A stretch of 64,000 bases of DNA, from assembly GCA_903813345.2 (NCBI GenBank), contig CAIIXF020000004.1, positions 26,043,985 through 26,107,984 on the forward strand. Reading direction: 5' to 3'. Position numbers and translations under genes: made by a program. The notes under the pieces are model-generated. The model was given only the letters and a program-made list of their open reading frames with translations. It was not told the origin of the DNA and searched no databases. Source of the stretch: Owenia fusiformis. Its lineage: Eukaryota > Annelida > Polychaeta > Sabellida > Oweniidae. Of this stretch, positions 1 to 10,700 are shown in pieces. Position 1 is the first letter of the stretch; each line of letters opens with the position of its first letter.

Positions 1-883
1 TTGTTCCAAGCAAACTGCTCACTGGGGGGTTTGGCACGCACAATGGGTACAATATTATATAAATCAAGTTTTGATAGAATAACAAGATGATCGGATGACA
101 AGTCTGGAGAATCCTCAAACACTTCACAGTATGTTACACTACCCACTAATTCATGTGATATAGCGATGTGATCGATGTATGACGTTTGACCTATGTTAAT
201 ATGTGATCTAAATGTGTATGTTGGTCCTACTGTGTCATTCATCATATCCCTTATACAAAGACCATTACTAATACACATATCAAAGAACAATTTTCCATTC
301 GCAGATGGAGTTCCTACACCTCTACTAGTATTACCCAAATTGCCGATGTTTGCATTGACGTCACCAATTACAATCACCCTACCATTGTTACTACACACAC
401 CAATGAATTCATGCAATGTGTTCAGAACATCTTCATAACAATCATTAGCACAAGTTGGTTGTGGCAAATACACAGAAAAAATGTAGATTGGTACATCTAA
501 CACAATTTCAATACAGACAATCCTATCAGTACAAAATTTAGTAACAGGTAATGTATTTGACAGAGATTTCCTCCATAAAATAGCCACGCCACCATGCCCC
601 CATACTTGACCCAATGCATTGGATTGAGCAGTCTGCTACTACGAGAGAGCATGTTAAAATCATTTTGCATTAAATTGAGTTTAAACGCATTACATTCATA
701 CATTTTGTGTTCTGATATACATACGATATCATTCTCACGCATTAGCTTATGGAGAAGTATCTGAGATGTATTAAACCCGTTTATATTCCACTGACACAAG
801 TTTAAAAACACCATAGTGACGATTAAATACAGCATGTACATATAAGTCATAACTTTATTAGGACCTGTCATTCCATGCGTCAT
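1..883 (-). pseudogene. LINE ORF2, AP-endonuclease part, frameshifted and cut by window edge
   Basis: This is the N-terminal part of a non-LTR retrotransposon ORF2, read right to left. It starts at an ATG at 883 with a short leader, then LNLCQWNING, the first endonuclease motif. ISEHKMYE carries the catalytic Glu, VIVIGDVNANIG is the GDxNA motif, TSYIDHIAIS the YIDH motif and SSDHLVIL the SDH motif. These match, in order, the motifs of the intact element at 7703-11251. The reading frame is lost near 610-640, where homology jumps to a neighbouring frame, so one indel is likely. Reverse transcriptase would lie beyond position 1. The ORF2 start lies 26 bp inside the end of ORF1, which suggests coupled reinitiation in the living ancestor. 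In life this domain would nick target DNA for target-primed reverse transcription. Homology is seen directly; family placement is inferred. Confidence 0.8.
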
Positions 884-2084
884 ACTGCTCGGTATGGTAT
901 TTGTTTCGGATCCTCTTTACAGCCTGTAGGAACTGGCCCCGATTGTTATCACCTTTTCTATGATTATCAGATTTATTATAATTGTTAGATCTTTCATCAT
1001 AGTCGTTTTCATCGTAGTACTGTCTATCATCATGATCATCATTGTTTTGCCTCTCATCATACATGTAGTCATCATCGAAGTGTCGTCTATTGTCGAAATC
1101 ATCATTGTTGTGTCGCCTCTCATCATCTTCATGGTACTGTTTCACATCACGATTGCGATGCTCATCACGTCTGGGTCGATTGATGTTACTGCTGGAACCA
1201 TAGGTGGAACGACCTCTGAAACGTGGGGGGATCCTATCCTCCTGGTCGCCTACCCAGTAGCCACCATCGGGTCTCTGCTTCTGTCGCCGAGGTCTGGAAA
1301 TCCACTCACGACTATTCACGTCGTCAGGCCAAATATCACTATCAATGGCTCTATTGAACATCGAGCTAGGTACGTATATTTTACATCCTACCTTATTACG
1401 GGAAACTTTGTTATGAATAACATATATTTGGTTTATTCTCAAACCTAAATCATGAGCGTATTTAAGCACTAGATCCTTTGTGGTCTCATCCGAATCATCA
1501 ATACCCTGAGAGATGTTTTCCAAATACACTATACGCGATGGCTCATTTTCAACTCCACATAGTTTCTTTGTCGTTGCAGTTCCACGCCCGCTGTTGCCAG
1601 ATGTGAGGACACCTGGTTTGGAGGACTTCGGTATCCCTTTAACCTCCTTGTCAGGTTGAGGTTTTGTTGGAGGAATGGCGGGGACACGGGCTTGAGGAGA
1701 CGTCGAGGAGTCAATCAGCTTCGGTTCTGAAGCCACTAGTGGTGGGAAATTTATTGGATCCACGGGGATTGATGCAACTGTCGTAGAGCAATCAGAACCA
1801 TTACTGGTGGTCATTATAGGGGGAGCATCCAACGTTGCACAATTATTTGTAGTTGCGGGTTTTGTTACTGTGTTACTAGGCGACGTAGCTGTCTTGAGAG
1901 AGCTTTTACGGTTATTTGAGCCAGGACTATTAGTATCAGAACTACTCACAACACTGGGCTTTTGAATCGATATATCGCTTTCACAACTGGCCGGCTTTAA
2001 TCCCACGTCAATTTGGGCTGCTGCGTGTTCGTTATTAGCCTTATTGCTCAGCAGGCATTCGTGTTTACAAACAGTACATGTCAC
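858..2084 (-). CDS. LINE ORF1 protein (RNA-binding, retrotransposon)
   Basis: An uninterrupted 408-residue frame lies directly upstream of the ORF2 fragment. The N terminus has a short Cys cluster (CTVCKHEC), then a long Ser/Thr/Pro-rich linker. Residues about 180-280 hold the conserved part: RIVYLENIS, IYVIHNKVSRNKVGCKIYVP, then an Asp-Trp-Pro block. The ORF1 at 6120-7667 has the same landmarks (TLYLENVE, MYVVRNRYSTIRVGIKLIVP, AWPNPV), so the two elements belong to one superfamily. The C-terminal 120 residues alternate Asp/Glu with Arg/Asn/Tyr, as in the other element. ORF1 proteins coat the retrotransposon RNA. No zinc knuckle of the Gag type is visible. The ORF itself is intact although ORF2 is broken. 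Confidence 0.75.
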   Translation of the reverse strand: MTCTVCKHECLLSNKANNEHAAAQIDVGLKPASCESDISIQKPSVVSSSDTNSPGSNNRKSSLKTATSPSNTVTKPATTNNCATLDAPPIMTTSNGSDCSTTVASIPVDPINFPPLVASEPKLIDSSTSPQARVPAIPPTKPQPDKEVKGIPKSSKPGVLTSGNSGRGTATTKKLCGVENEPSRIVYLENISQGIDDSDETTKDLVLKYAHDLGLRINQIYVIHNKVSRNKVGCKIYVPSSMFNRAIDSDIWPDDVNSREWISRPRRQKQRPDGGYWVGDQEDRIPPRFRGRSTYGSSSNINRPRRDEHRNRDVKQYHEDDERRHNNDDFDNRRHFDDDYMYDERQNNDDHDDRQYYDENDYDERSNNYNKSDNHRKGDNNRGQFLQAVKRIRNKYHTEQYDAWNDRS

Positions 2085-2098
2085 TACGACCTTAATTA

Positions 2099-2182
2099 CA
2101 CGTACACGTACAGTTTTTTTAAATGTTCCTTTTGTGCGCCTAAAACAAGTCCTTAGTCACTCGTCGACGTGTACGTGTACGA
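2099..2182. repeat. Inverted ACGTGTAC repeat, hairpin
   Basis: Alternating cacgtacacgtaca at about 2099-2113 is complementary to gtgtacgtgtac at about 2170-2181, giving a hairpin with a loop of about 55 nt. It lies just 5' of the minus-strand ORF1, so it may be part of that element's 5' UTR. No function can be read from it. Confidence 0.4.
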
Positions 2183-2384
2183 AACAAGGAATAAGTGGGT
2201 ATCTGGTGATGAAAGTATGATTTTTTATTTATTTCCAATTGTTGCTATGTAGATATTTATCTCTTGATAATTGTCTCTTGATAATTTGAGGAGATTTGTT
2301 TGTGTGTTAATCTGCTTGATTGCTTGTTTGTTTTATGTAGTGGTTCTTACTATAAAGCACGGTGGTCTGTCTGCCTGCCAACAT

Positions 2385-2575
2385 TTCGTTCAGCCTGTCG
2401 TTCTGACTGCCAGCCTATCGGTCTGCCAGCCTGTCCGTCTGTCACCCTCTCGGTCTGCCAGCCTGCCGGCATATCGGTCTGTCGTTCTGTCTGCCAGGCT
2501 GTCGTTCTGTCTGCCAGCCTGTCGGTCTGCCAGTATGTCAGCCTGCCGGTCTGCCAACATGTCGGCCTGTAAGAT
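2385..2575. repeat. Imperfect CTGCC/GTC minisatellite
   Basis: Short irregular units of the form GTCTGCCAGCCTGTCG run through this stretch. The overlapping open frames on both strands (Cys/Ser/Leu-rich or Arg/Thr/Asp-rich) arise because the repeat lacks stop codons. They are not genes. Confidence 0.7.
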
Positions 2576-2599
2576 TGTCCGTACATACATATATATCCC

Positions 2600-3080
2600 C
2601 CACTGTATATCTCTCGCTCCAATATTCCGTGGAAACGTTTTTGTCCAGTGTAGAAACAGTCAATTTTTTATGTTATATCTTGCAAAAGCGAAACTGTCAA
2701 GATGGATGCAGCAGACGGTAGCATTTCTTTTGACCAAAATGTTGATGTTTTTTCGAAAATATTGAGAATGAAAACACTTTTAAAAACAAATCTGCACTAT
2801 TGGTGTCCTAAAAACCGCACTCGTAAAAATCTTACTTGTCATGAGATAAATCAGTTATGCGTTGCTCGGTTTTTAATATGGGGTATATCCCTCGGGAAAT
2901 ATGATATTTTACCTCGGACCGTCCGAGCCCTCGGTAAGATATCTATATTCCCCTTAGCAAGATAGGATATATCCCAAATACAGAACCTCCCATAACCTTC
3001 CCATGGTTGCAAGGATATAGATCGAATATCACCTGAAGATATATTTGATATGTGGATCAAGATATTAATATTTTAGCAAA
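2600..3080. other. Non-coding, no gene seen
   Basis: This stretch has no convincing coding signal. A palindromic patch around 2880-3060 uses variants of GATATATCCC on both strands and looks like a decayed foldback element. Confidence 0.4.
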
Positions 3081-3085
3081 AAACA

Positions 3086-3212
3086 ACCATCGAATATCAC
3101 TTTTGAAACCATCGAATCTCACTTTTTCATATTAGAAATCACGAAACCATCGAGTATCACTTTTATATTAAAAGTGATATTCAATGGTTTCAAAAGTGAT
3201 ATTTGATGGTTT
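3086..3212. repeat. Palindrome with 42-bp arms (MITE-like foldback)
   Basis: The left arm 3086-3127 and right arm 3171-3212 are complementary at nearly every position. Each arm contains two tandem copies of AACCATCRAATATCACTTTT. A third half-unit lies in the loop. The structure is an internally repetitive foldback of the MITE type; no target duplication was found. Confidence 0.75.
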
Positions 3213-3980
3213 ACATCAAACAACTGATCAACAGAACAAAACAGTCTGGCATGTAAAGGAGAAAGCGAAATAGTCTAGTCTGCCGGAACAGTATGGCTTT
3301 CATATAAGTGATACAATAATGGCAATACGAATTGCCATTATTTCATACTTGAAATTATCTGCAACTTTACCCATAGGATTCGTTATTTATCGAAACATAG
3401 CACATACACAGCTATTCGACAGATATGTTACTTTTAAATTAATAACATATTAAATAAACAGCACATTGCTTTTTTAGTCATTTATCAATGGTTCAAAACT
3501 CACGTTCCAACCAACCTGTAAAGTGCCAAATTCACGTCTTGCCGCTCGTGTAAAATGAATGAGACCATGAAATAAATAGTACATAGTTATGTAATACTGA
3601 TCTCACTCACAATATTTCGCGTACAGGTTCACAACAAGACGACAAAAACGCCCAGCGCTATTGAATTTACACGTCAACGGGATTATAAAACAAGTCAGAC
3701 GTGTCGAATGGAGCATAAAGTTACATGATTTGTTGCGCGCGCATCATGTTTCACGTACAGGTACAGGTACAGGTTACTATTTGGTGCAATCTTAAGGTCT
3801 CTATTGTGTTAGTCCATGTACACAGCGTACACCCCTCACTTTCATAGTGAAGTGACTAATTGGTTTATGTTTACGTTTTAATGTGTTTTGGGTTCCTTGT
3901 TACAGCAAGGGGGGCCAGTAAAGTAGACTAACATGTTTGCATGGCAAATTTTGATCGACTATGTGAGACACTTTAAAGCC
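3213..3980. other. Non-coding, no gene seen
   Basis: This is AT-rich sequence with no coding frame. A short run of GTACAGGTACAG near 3755 is the only simple repeat seen. Confidence 0.4.
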
Positions 3981-4384
3981 CAAATAAAACGCTCACTCAT
4001 TGCTACTTTTCATTCAATATGCTTATTGTCTTACTGTTCAGAAACAATTCAACAATTATGAGTTGGAGATGACAGACTATGATACAGTACCATTAAACTT
4101 CAAGTTTACAGATTTACAATTAACTGACGTCACAGTTTTTTTTCTGCAAATACATAATTATTGTCTATTTAATTCTTTAATTTACTAGATGCGAGTAGAA
4201 ATAATCTTCATTTAATATTCAAAATGTAGTTATAGGGAAATCATATTTGAAGTCTACGTGTAAAATTGCATGTAGAATGTTTTGTAAAAAAGTATTAACC
4301 AACTATTAATGTTTAATCTTCTTTAAAAATGTGACTTCTAGGTCTGGGAGATATCCCATCGACCCAATGTTACAAAATCACAAA
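3981..4384 (+). repeat. 404-bp duplicated segment, copy A (empty-site copy)
   Basis: This block is nearly identical to 5434-5578 joined to 11732-11990. Only scattered substitutions separate them, and both blocks are 404 bp once the inserted LINE and one target-site copy are removed. Copy A therefore shows the undisturbed LINE insertion point, at acaattaact about 4117-4126. Confidence 0.9.
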
Positions 4385-5433
4385 TCTGGCTGAGATTTGC
4401 CATTTGACCTTCAATGACCTTCTCAAGGTCAAAGTAGGTAAAAAGGTCACAATGGTCTTTTTCGGACTATTCAAATACACCAATTTTTAAAAATCATCTA
4501 CACATACTCAGAAGTTAAAATCTAACTTTAGATTTGACATTTGACCTTAAATGATCTTCTCAAGGGCAAAAATGTATTTAACGAACTTGCTTTAAAAATG
4601 ACAAAATCATTTTTTTAAATGATCTTCAAGTTCTCGGAAGTTTGACTTGAAAATTGACTTTACAATTGATATTTGACCTACAATGACCTTCCCAAAGTAA
4701 AAAGGTAAACAAGTCTTTTTCGAACTTGCTTCAAATTGACCAATTTTTCTCAAAACCATTTACAAGTTATTAACAGTTCAAATCTGACTCAGGAGTTGAC
4801 CAAGGTCAAATTAAAGATTTGATCTTTAATGGCCCTCTCAAGGTCAAATGGTGAAAGGGTATTTTTCAAACTTGCTTCAAATTGTCCAATTTTGTCCATT
4901 TGGAACTCAATGACCTCTCATTGGATTAAATAACGCAGGTATATGTCTATCTTAAAAACCACTTATCTCACTCACAATGGGAAAATATCCACCTAACAAA
5001 GAACTTTATTGTACAAAACAGAAAATAAATTGGAAAATGCGATAAAACTCTTGTGTGATCCAGATTAATACAAACTTTGCATTTTCTTGAATCACAGGGG
5101 TTCCCATTGCGGAGTTATGCAAGATAAGATTTGCCGTTGCCGCCTTGTGTAATAATTATCTAGCATTTTATTGCGTATATCTGGATCACGGATTTATCTG
5201 CTGTTATCCAAGATAGGATTTTCTTAGATTGGGACACCTTTCACGCCGTGCAAGGTCAACAAAGTTCAAAAAGGTATTTTTCGAACTTGTTTCAAATTGA
5301 CCATTTTTCAAAATCATCTTCAAGTTCTCAGAAGTTCAAATCTGAGATATCACCTTCAATGACCTTTGAAAGGTGGTGACATTTTCTTCTGTTGATGTTT
5401 TGTATGCTTCTGTCGGAGACACTTACTCATTAA
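4385..5433. repeat. Degenerate tandem repeat rich in TGACCT/AGGTCA
   Basis: Loosely repeated blocks of about 100-110 bp carry TTTGACCTTCAATGACCTT and CTCAAGGTCAAA, each followed by a run such as TTTTTCGAACTTGCTTCAAATTGACC. The repeat is too diverged to count units by eye. No coding frame is present. Part of the segment (4930-5230) lacks the motif. Confidence 0.55.
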
Positions 5434-5578
5434 CAAATAAAACGCTCACTCATTGCTACTTTTCATTCAATATGCTTATTGTCTTACTGTTCAGAACCAA
5501 TTCAACAATTATGAGTTGGAGATGACAGACTATGATACAGTACCATTAAACTTCAAGTTTACAGATTTACAATTAACT
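5434..5578 (+). repeat. 404-bp duplicated segment, copy B, left part
   Basis: This is the left 145 bp of copy B. It ends with the target-site duplication acaattaact (5569-5578) immediately before the LINE. It matches 3981-4125 almost base for base. Confidence 0.9.
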
Positions 5579-5719
5579 ACCCTGCGCGCAGAGTCTAGTT
5601 AAACTACACTCTGCCTAATAGAGACCATATTACAGTTTAGTAGCCCCGCCCCCACGACGGGTTTGGGTTTGGGTAATAAATCAAACATACGCCAAAAGCG
5701 TGCTAATTAAATACGCGCG

Positions 5720-5776
5720 TGTCATTGGTCAATTCCGGGCTCAACGATGACGTCAGAAGGAATGGCCATATATAGA
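5720..5776 (+). promoter_or_regulatory. CCAAT-CRE-TATA-like module in LINE 5' UTR
   Basis: Within 60 bp are an inverted CCAAT box (ATTGG, 5724-5728), a perfect CRE palindrome TGACGTCA (5748-5755) and a TATATAG box (about 5769-5775). The order and spacing resemble a Pol II core promoter. It lies about 190 bp inside the element rather than at its first base, which is unusual because transcripts from it would lose the element's 5' end. Confidence 0.4.
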
Positions 5777-6119
5777 ACGTCGGTCAAATTTGGCCGACGA
5801 ATACTGATTGGCGCGGTGAGTTCACAGGTTTATTTTAGTTTGAAAGAGTGAAGACGAAGCTCTCTTTTAAGAAGTGAAGTCAAACGAATGCAAACGATAT
5901 AGATGGCAGTAGTTATCGTGGTTTTTTAAAACAAAGGCTCCGACAAATATGTCGATTATCTACTAGAAATTGGCTTTTAAACGTGTTTTGTACGAATGGA
6001 CTTATACATGAATATATTTGGATTAACAGGATAACCGATATATTACGACAAAACTTGGATTATTGTCTTTTTCCGAAGGTCCAAAAACTGTAAGTTACCC
6101 CTTATATTTTGGGAGCAAG

Positions 6120-7667
6120 ATGGCGTCTGTAAATAGAGGCCACATATCCCATGAAACATTGAGCGACTTAGACATTTGTGTGACTCGTATATTGTCCAAT
6201 ACTGATTGTATGCCAAGGCACGAAGTTACGGAACAACTAGTGCTAGATATTGATGAAACGTTGTTAAATGAATCCAGAAACATGTTGTTTGACGTTGCAA
6301 AGTCTAAGCTGTCTTTACAGTGTGCTAAGGAATACGGGCCAGTTTCTGCCAGGGGCTATGATCAAATTGAAGAAGTTAAGCTCAAAAAACGCAACGGTGA
6401 AAGAAAAAATGTTAGCTTAGCAAATGACATTTATGACCTGTATTGCTACCAAATGGACTATATTGAGACTTTTCCGAGGAGTGTTACCTCTCAAGCAAGC
6501 CATATCCCTGTTTTAACGAAAAAAGCCCAACCCCCGCCAACTGCGCTTGACATGGATACGAGACTTAAGATTATTGAATTAACTGCTGAAGTGGTGGAAT
6601 TGCGCAAACAGTTAAAAGAGATAAAAAGGGACCATCAAGGTGAAATAGATAGACTGAATATTGCTGTGAACAAGCTTAAAATTGAGTTGGGCCAACATAC
6701 ATGTATGTCCCTTAGCCCGCATTACGGGAAAAAGCCAATTAGTGCAGACCCTGTTTCTGGTAATAAGCCACTCTCACCGTCTTGTAACTCACGACCAAGA
6801 GCTAATTCCGAGCCCGTCCAGACGTATGCTAATGTTACAACAAAGACATCAGCTGGTAGAGAAACTGCACCTAACATAAACAATAACAAACCCGAGATAA
6901 ACAAAAACAATGAATGTGGCTCAAATACAGGGTGCTCAAAAAATGACATTTCTTCTACAAAGCCATCTGTAAATGAAACTCTCACACCAACGCCAGTAAT
7001 CAGTGACACGTTTCCGAATGTTGATGAAGGGTTCACACTCGTAGACCGAGGACGTCATCGTAAAGACTCTGGAATAAGATTTGGTGAAAAGCGACAAGTT
7101 AACCTGCAATCCCTAGGGCAATTGAAACAAAGAATTACTTCCAACGCCAAAGCGCCCACCACATCCAAAACACGCACACTTAAAGGAATCGCCTATGAAA
7201 AAACTCAGACACTTTATCTAGAAAACGTAGAAATTGAACATGGAGACACTGATAATGAAATTGAAGACTTAGTTAGGGATCACATCAAATCAAACATTGA
7301 TATTAACGTCACAAAAATGTATGTTGTCCGAAATAGATATTCGACGATTCGTGTAGGCATAAAACTCATAGTTCCCAAATCTGCAGTCGAAAAAGCAATG
7401 GCATATGATGCATGGCCAAATCCCGTTACGTGTCGTCCTTGGGAATATAAGCCTACCTCCCGTGGAAAACACATTTCTCCCCGAATCACCTACAGGTCGA
7501 ACAGATATCGCGAGGAGCAGTACCCAAGCCCAGATGATGCATACGATGAAGATTATAATGATAATGATGATAGATACTATAGTGACATACGCGACTCTAC
7601 TAAAGATTTCGAGTCCCGATTACATAAATACTCTCTGCGAGCAACAGGGAATAATGCTCCATATTAG
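6120..7667 (+). CDS. LINE ORF1 protein, RNA-binding chaperone-like
   Basis: I start at the ATG at 6120, in a good eukaryotic context (GCAAGATGG). The open frame extends upstream without another ATG. The product is 515 residues. Residues about 144-196 (TRLKIIELTAEVVELRKQLK onward) form a heptad-patterned coiled coil, as used for trimerisation by other LINE ORF1 proteins. A Ser/Asn/Thr-rich linker follows. Residues about 364-440 hold the block shared with the minus-strand ORF1 at 858-2084 (TLYLENVE, MYVVRNRYSTIRVGIKLIVP). The tail is acidic and Tyr/Arg-rich. It probably binds the element RNA in the cytoplasm. The stop codon is followed 35 bp later by the ORF2 ATG. Confidence 0.85.
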   Translation: MASVNRGHISHETLSDLDICVTRILSNTDCMPRHEVTEQLVLDIDETLLNESRNMLFDVAKSKLSLQCAKEYGPVSARGYDQIEEVKLKKRNGERKNVSLANDIYDLYCYQMDYIETFPRSVTSQASHIPVLTKKAQPPPTALDMDTRLKIIELTAEVVELRKQLKEIKRDHQGEIDRLNIAVNKLKIELGQHTCMSLSPHYGKKPISADPVSGNKPLSPSCNSRPRANSEPVQTYANVTTKTSAGRETAPNINNNKPEINKNNECGSNTGCSKNDISSTKPSVNETLTPTPVISDTFPNVDEGFTLVDRGRHRKDSGIRFGEKRQVNLQSLGQLKQRITSNAKAPTTSKTRTLKGIAYEKTQTLYLENVEIEHGDTDNEIEDLVRDHIKSNIDINVTKMYVVRNRYSTIRVGIKLIVPKSAVEKAMAYDAWPNPVTCRPWEYKPTSRGKHISPRITYRSNRYREEQYPSPDDAYDEDYNDNDDRYYSDIRDSTKDFESRLHKYSLRATGNNAPY

Positions 7668-7702
7668 TGTTTACATCGATATCAAGCCAAGTAACATTTG
7701 TG

Positions 7703-10700
7703 ATGCATTACTTAGTACTGTTCATTGTAACACATTTGTTAATGCCCATGGTCATGACAGGGTCAGAAACACGTAACATTGCTATAACGTCTTGGAATGC
7801 AAATGGGCTGAATGCCTCAAGTCCATATCTGTATAACTTGCTTTGTACAACTGATATACTATGTTTGAGTGAACATTGGCTCTATCCGGGTGCCTTAAAT
7901 GAGTTAAATAAAGTTCATCCAGATTTCATATGCATTGCTGAAAGTAGCAAATCACTTGACCCCTTAAACCAAGGACACTCTATCGGAAATGGAGGTATCG
8001 CTATTTTCTGGCGAAAATCATCAGACCTGAATATTGTGCATGTAAAGAAATTCAAATGTGATAGATACATAGTCATTAAGGTTCTGCAGCCTGGCTGTCG
8101 TAATTTACACATAATTAGTGTTTATATGCCTCACGCAAATTGTAAAAATGCGAATTTCTTAGAAGTCTTAGATAGACTTGAACTTATTACAGCGGATTTG
8201 CAGAATGATGGCGATGTAATTATTACCGGGGATTTTAACGCAGATTTTGGGGATACAGTGGGAACAAGAGGGTCGGGTGAAATCACACGAAATGGCTTGT
8301 ATTTGCTTAACATGTGCACAAGGACAAATCTTGTCCCCATTGATATGTCCCCACTCTGTACAGGGCCGTGTTATACATTTTTTCGAGACTATACAGGTCA
8401 GTCGTACATAGACCATTTTTTAGTGTCTGAACATGCTGTAGGTCAGTGTATTAAATTGAATGTTTTTGAAAATGAATTTCTAAACCTATCAGACCACCTT
8501 CCGATCAAATTGATCATTCGCCACAAGGTCCTTTTGAAAAGCAAACCAGATAAAAAGAAAGAAGCAGCACGAGTCTCATGGAAAAAATCATCCTTTGAAC
8601 AGTTAAATGAGTATTCCAGTGAAGTTCATCGTTTAGTAGAAGAACGCCTTATGCCCTTGTTGACTAAATCGAGTGAATTACGCGACGCAAAGTTTATAGA
8701 CGACTGTTTTGACATGCTAACATCGATATTTCACGAGGCGGCAAATAAAACTCTTCCTAAAACCAAGTATTGTAAACATTTAAAACCGTATTGGAATCCA
8801 TCATTGAAAGTTTTAGTTAATCAAAAGAAAGCCACGTGGAGGCAATGGGCTATACACGGAAAATCGCGCTCTCCTGGAAATCAACACTGGGAAGCATATA
8901 AGGATGCAAAAAGATGTTTTAGGCGCGAACTGAGAAAATGTGAACAAAATTATGAATTTCAATGTCAGAGGGAGATTGATGAGCTGGAGGAAGTTTCTAT
9001 AAATCAATTCTGGCATCTGGTTAAACGACGAAAGCCACGATCAGCTCCCATAAATGCTGTCAAATCTGATGATGGGGTTATATTGACTGATGATAATGAT
9101 GTCACAAATGAATGGAGGTCATATTTTATGAAATTGGTGTCAGCTCATGGTAGCGATCAAGATGACTATGATAATGTATTTTTCCAAAATGTAAATAAGG
9201 ACATCATTCGAATGGAACGAGAAAGCTTTTTAAACAATGATCTTGCTTTTGAACAATCCGTCTCTGTAGCAGAAATTGAAAATGTTATTTCCAAACTTTC
9301 GAAAAATAAAGCTCCTGGTTGGGACAAAATATGCTCAGAACATTTAAACAAGGGAGGTACCATCGTAACAAATGTACTTGCAGAATTATTTAATTGTGTA
9401 ATATCTTTAGAACATATCCCTGAGAATTTCAAATTAGGTGTCTTGATTCCTCTGTTTAAAGGAGGTGTCAAAGATCCACTAAATAAGGATCATCACAGGG
9501 GCATCACACTTATGACGTCATATATGAAAGTAATGGAGCGTTTAATGATGACAAGAAGTGAGCAATGCGTTTGTCTTGAACCAAAGTCCGAGATGCAAGG
9601 TGTCGGCCTTAAAAAATGTTCTAGTATACACACCTCCCTATTAGCCAGAGAGGCAATATCACATGGACTTGAGTTAGGGAATGACGTCATCGTGACGTCA
9701 CTTGATATTAAAAAAGCCTTCGATAGTGTATGGCACAATGGACTATTATATAAATTATACAATCAGGGAATAAATGGCAAGTTGTGGAGGTTGATCAAAT
9801 TGTCATATAATGGTTACAAATGTACAATCAAGGCCTCTCCAAACTGTCCCATGTCCGAACCGTTTGTTGTTGAAAAAGGAGTCCACCAGGGCGGAATCTA
9901 TTCTATGGAATTGTATGCCCGATTCACAAATGAATTACTTAATGAAATACAGTGTTCTAACATTGGTAGCACCATATGTTGTATCAACTCGACAAGCCCA
10001 ACGTTTGCAGATGATACTGTCTTAATTGCATATCACGCCAGATCAATGCAGCAACTATTAGATAAGGTGTACCAATATAGTGTTAGATGGAGATTCCAAT
10101 ATCACCCCGACAAATGCCAAACAGTCGTTTTTAGTAATCAAAGGGATCCACCTAAACCCCGCTTACTGCTTGGAGGGAAACAGTTACAGGTAGTTGACTC
10201 GATGCAGCACGTAGGATTACAGCTTACACCAAAAGCAGACCTAAGTTACGCAGACAATGCTGTCTCTAAAGGAAGGCGCACAATGAATGCCTATATTGGT
10301 GTGACCTCTACTATGAACAACCCCACGAACCCCCTCACTGCGTCAAGATTGTACTGGTCGATATGCATACCATCTTTAACATATGGCCTAGAACTAATTT
10401 CGGTAAATGAGCAAGCAATGAGTAAACTGGAAGGAGGGCATAGGGAAATTGCTAAAAAGATCCAAGGGATCTCGTCCAAAACTTGTAATCCCGCTTGCAC
10501 AGCTACACTAGGGTGGCACTCGATATCATCAAAAATCTTCATTAGTAAACTGATGCTACTCTGGCAACTGCTAGCACTTCCCATCTCAAATGTGTACAAT
10601 AAACTAGTCATAGTTAGATTAACATTCGCAACGTATTATACTCTTCATAAACTGTCTCCAATTGGAGATTGCCTTAAAATCGCTCGATCATTTGGACTTC

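Noticed and set aside
2271-2765. 164-residue Cys/Ser-rich open frame as a secreted protein gene
   Set aside because: The Cys/Ser pattern is set by the CTGCC/GTC minisatellite, and both strands are open across it.
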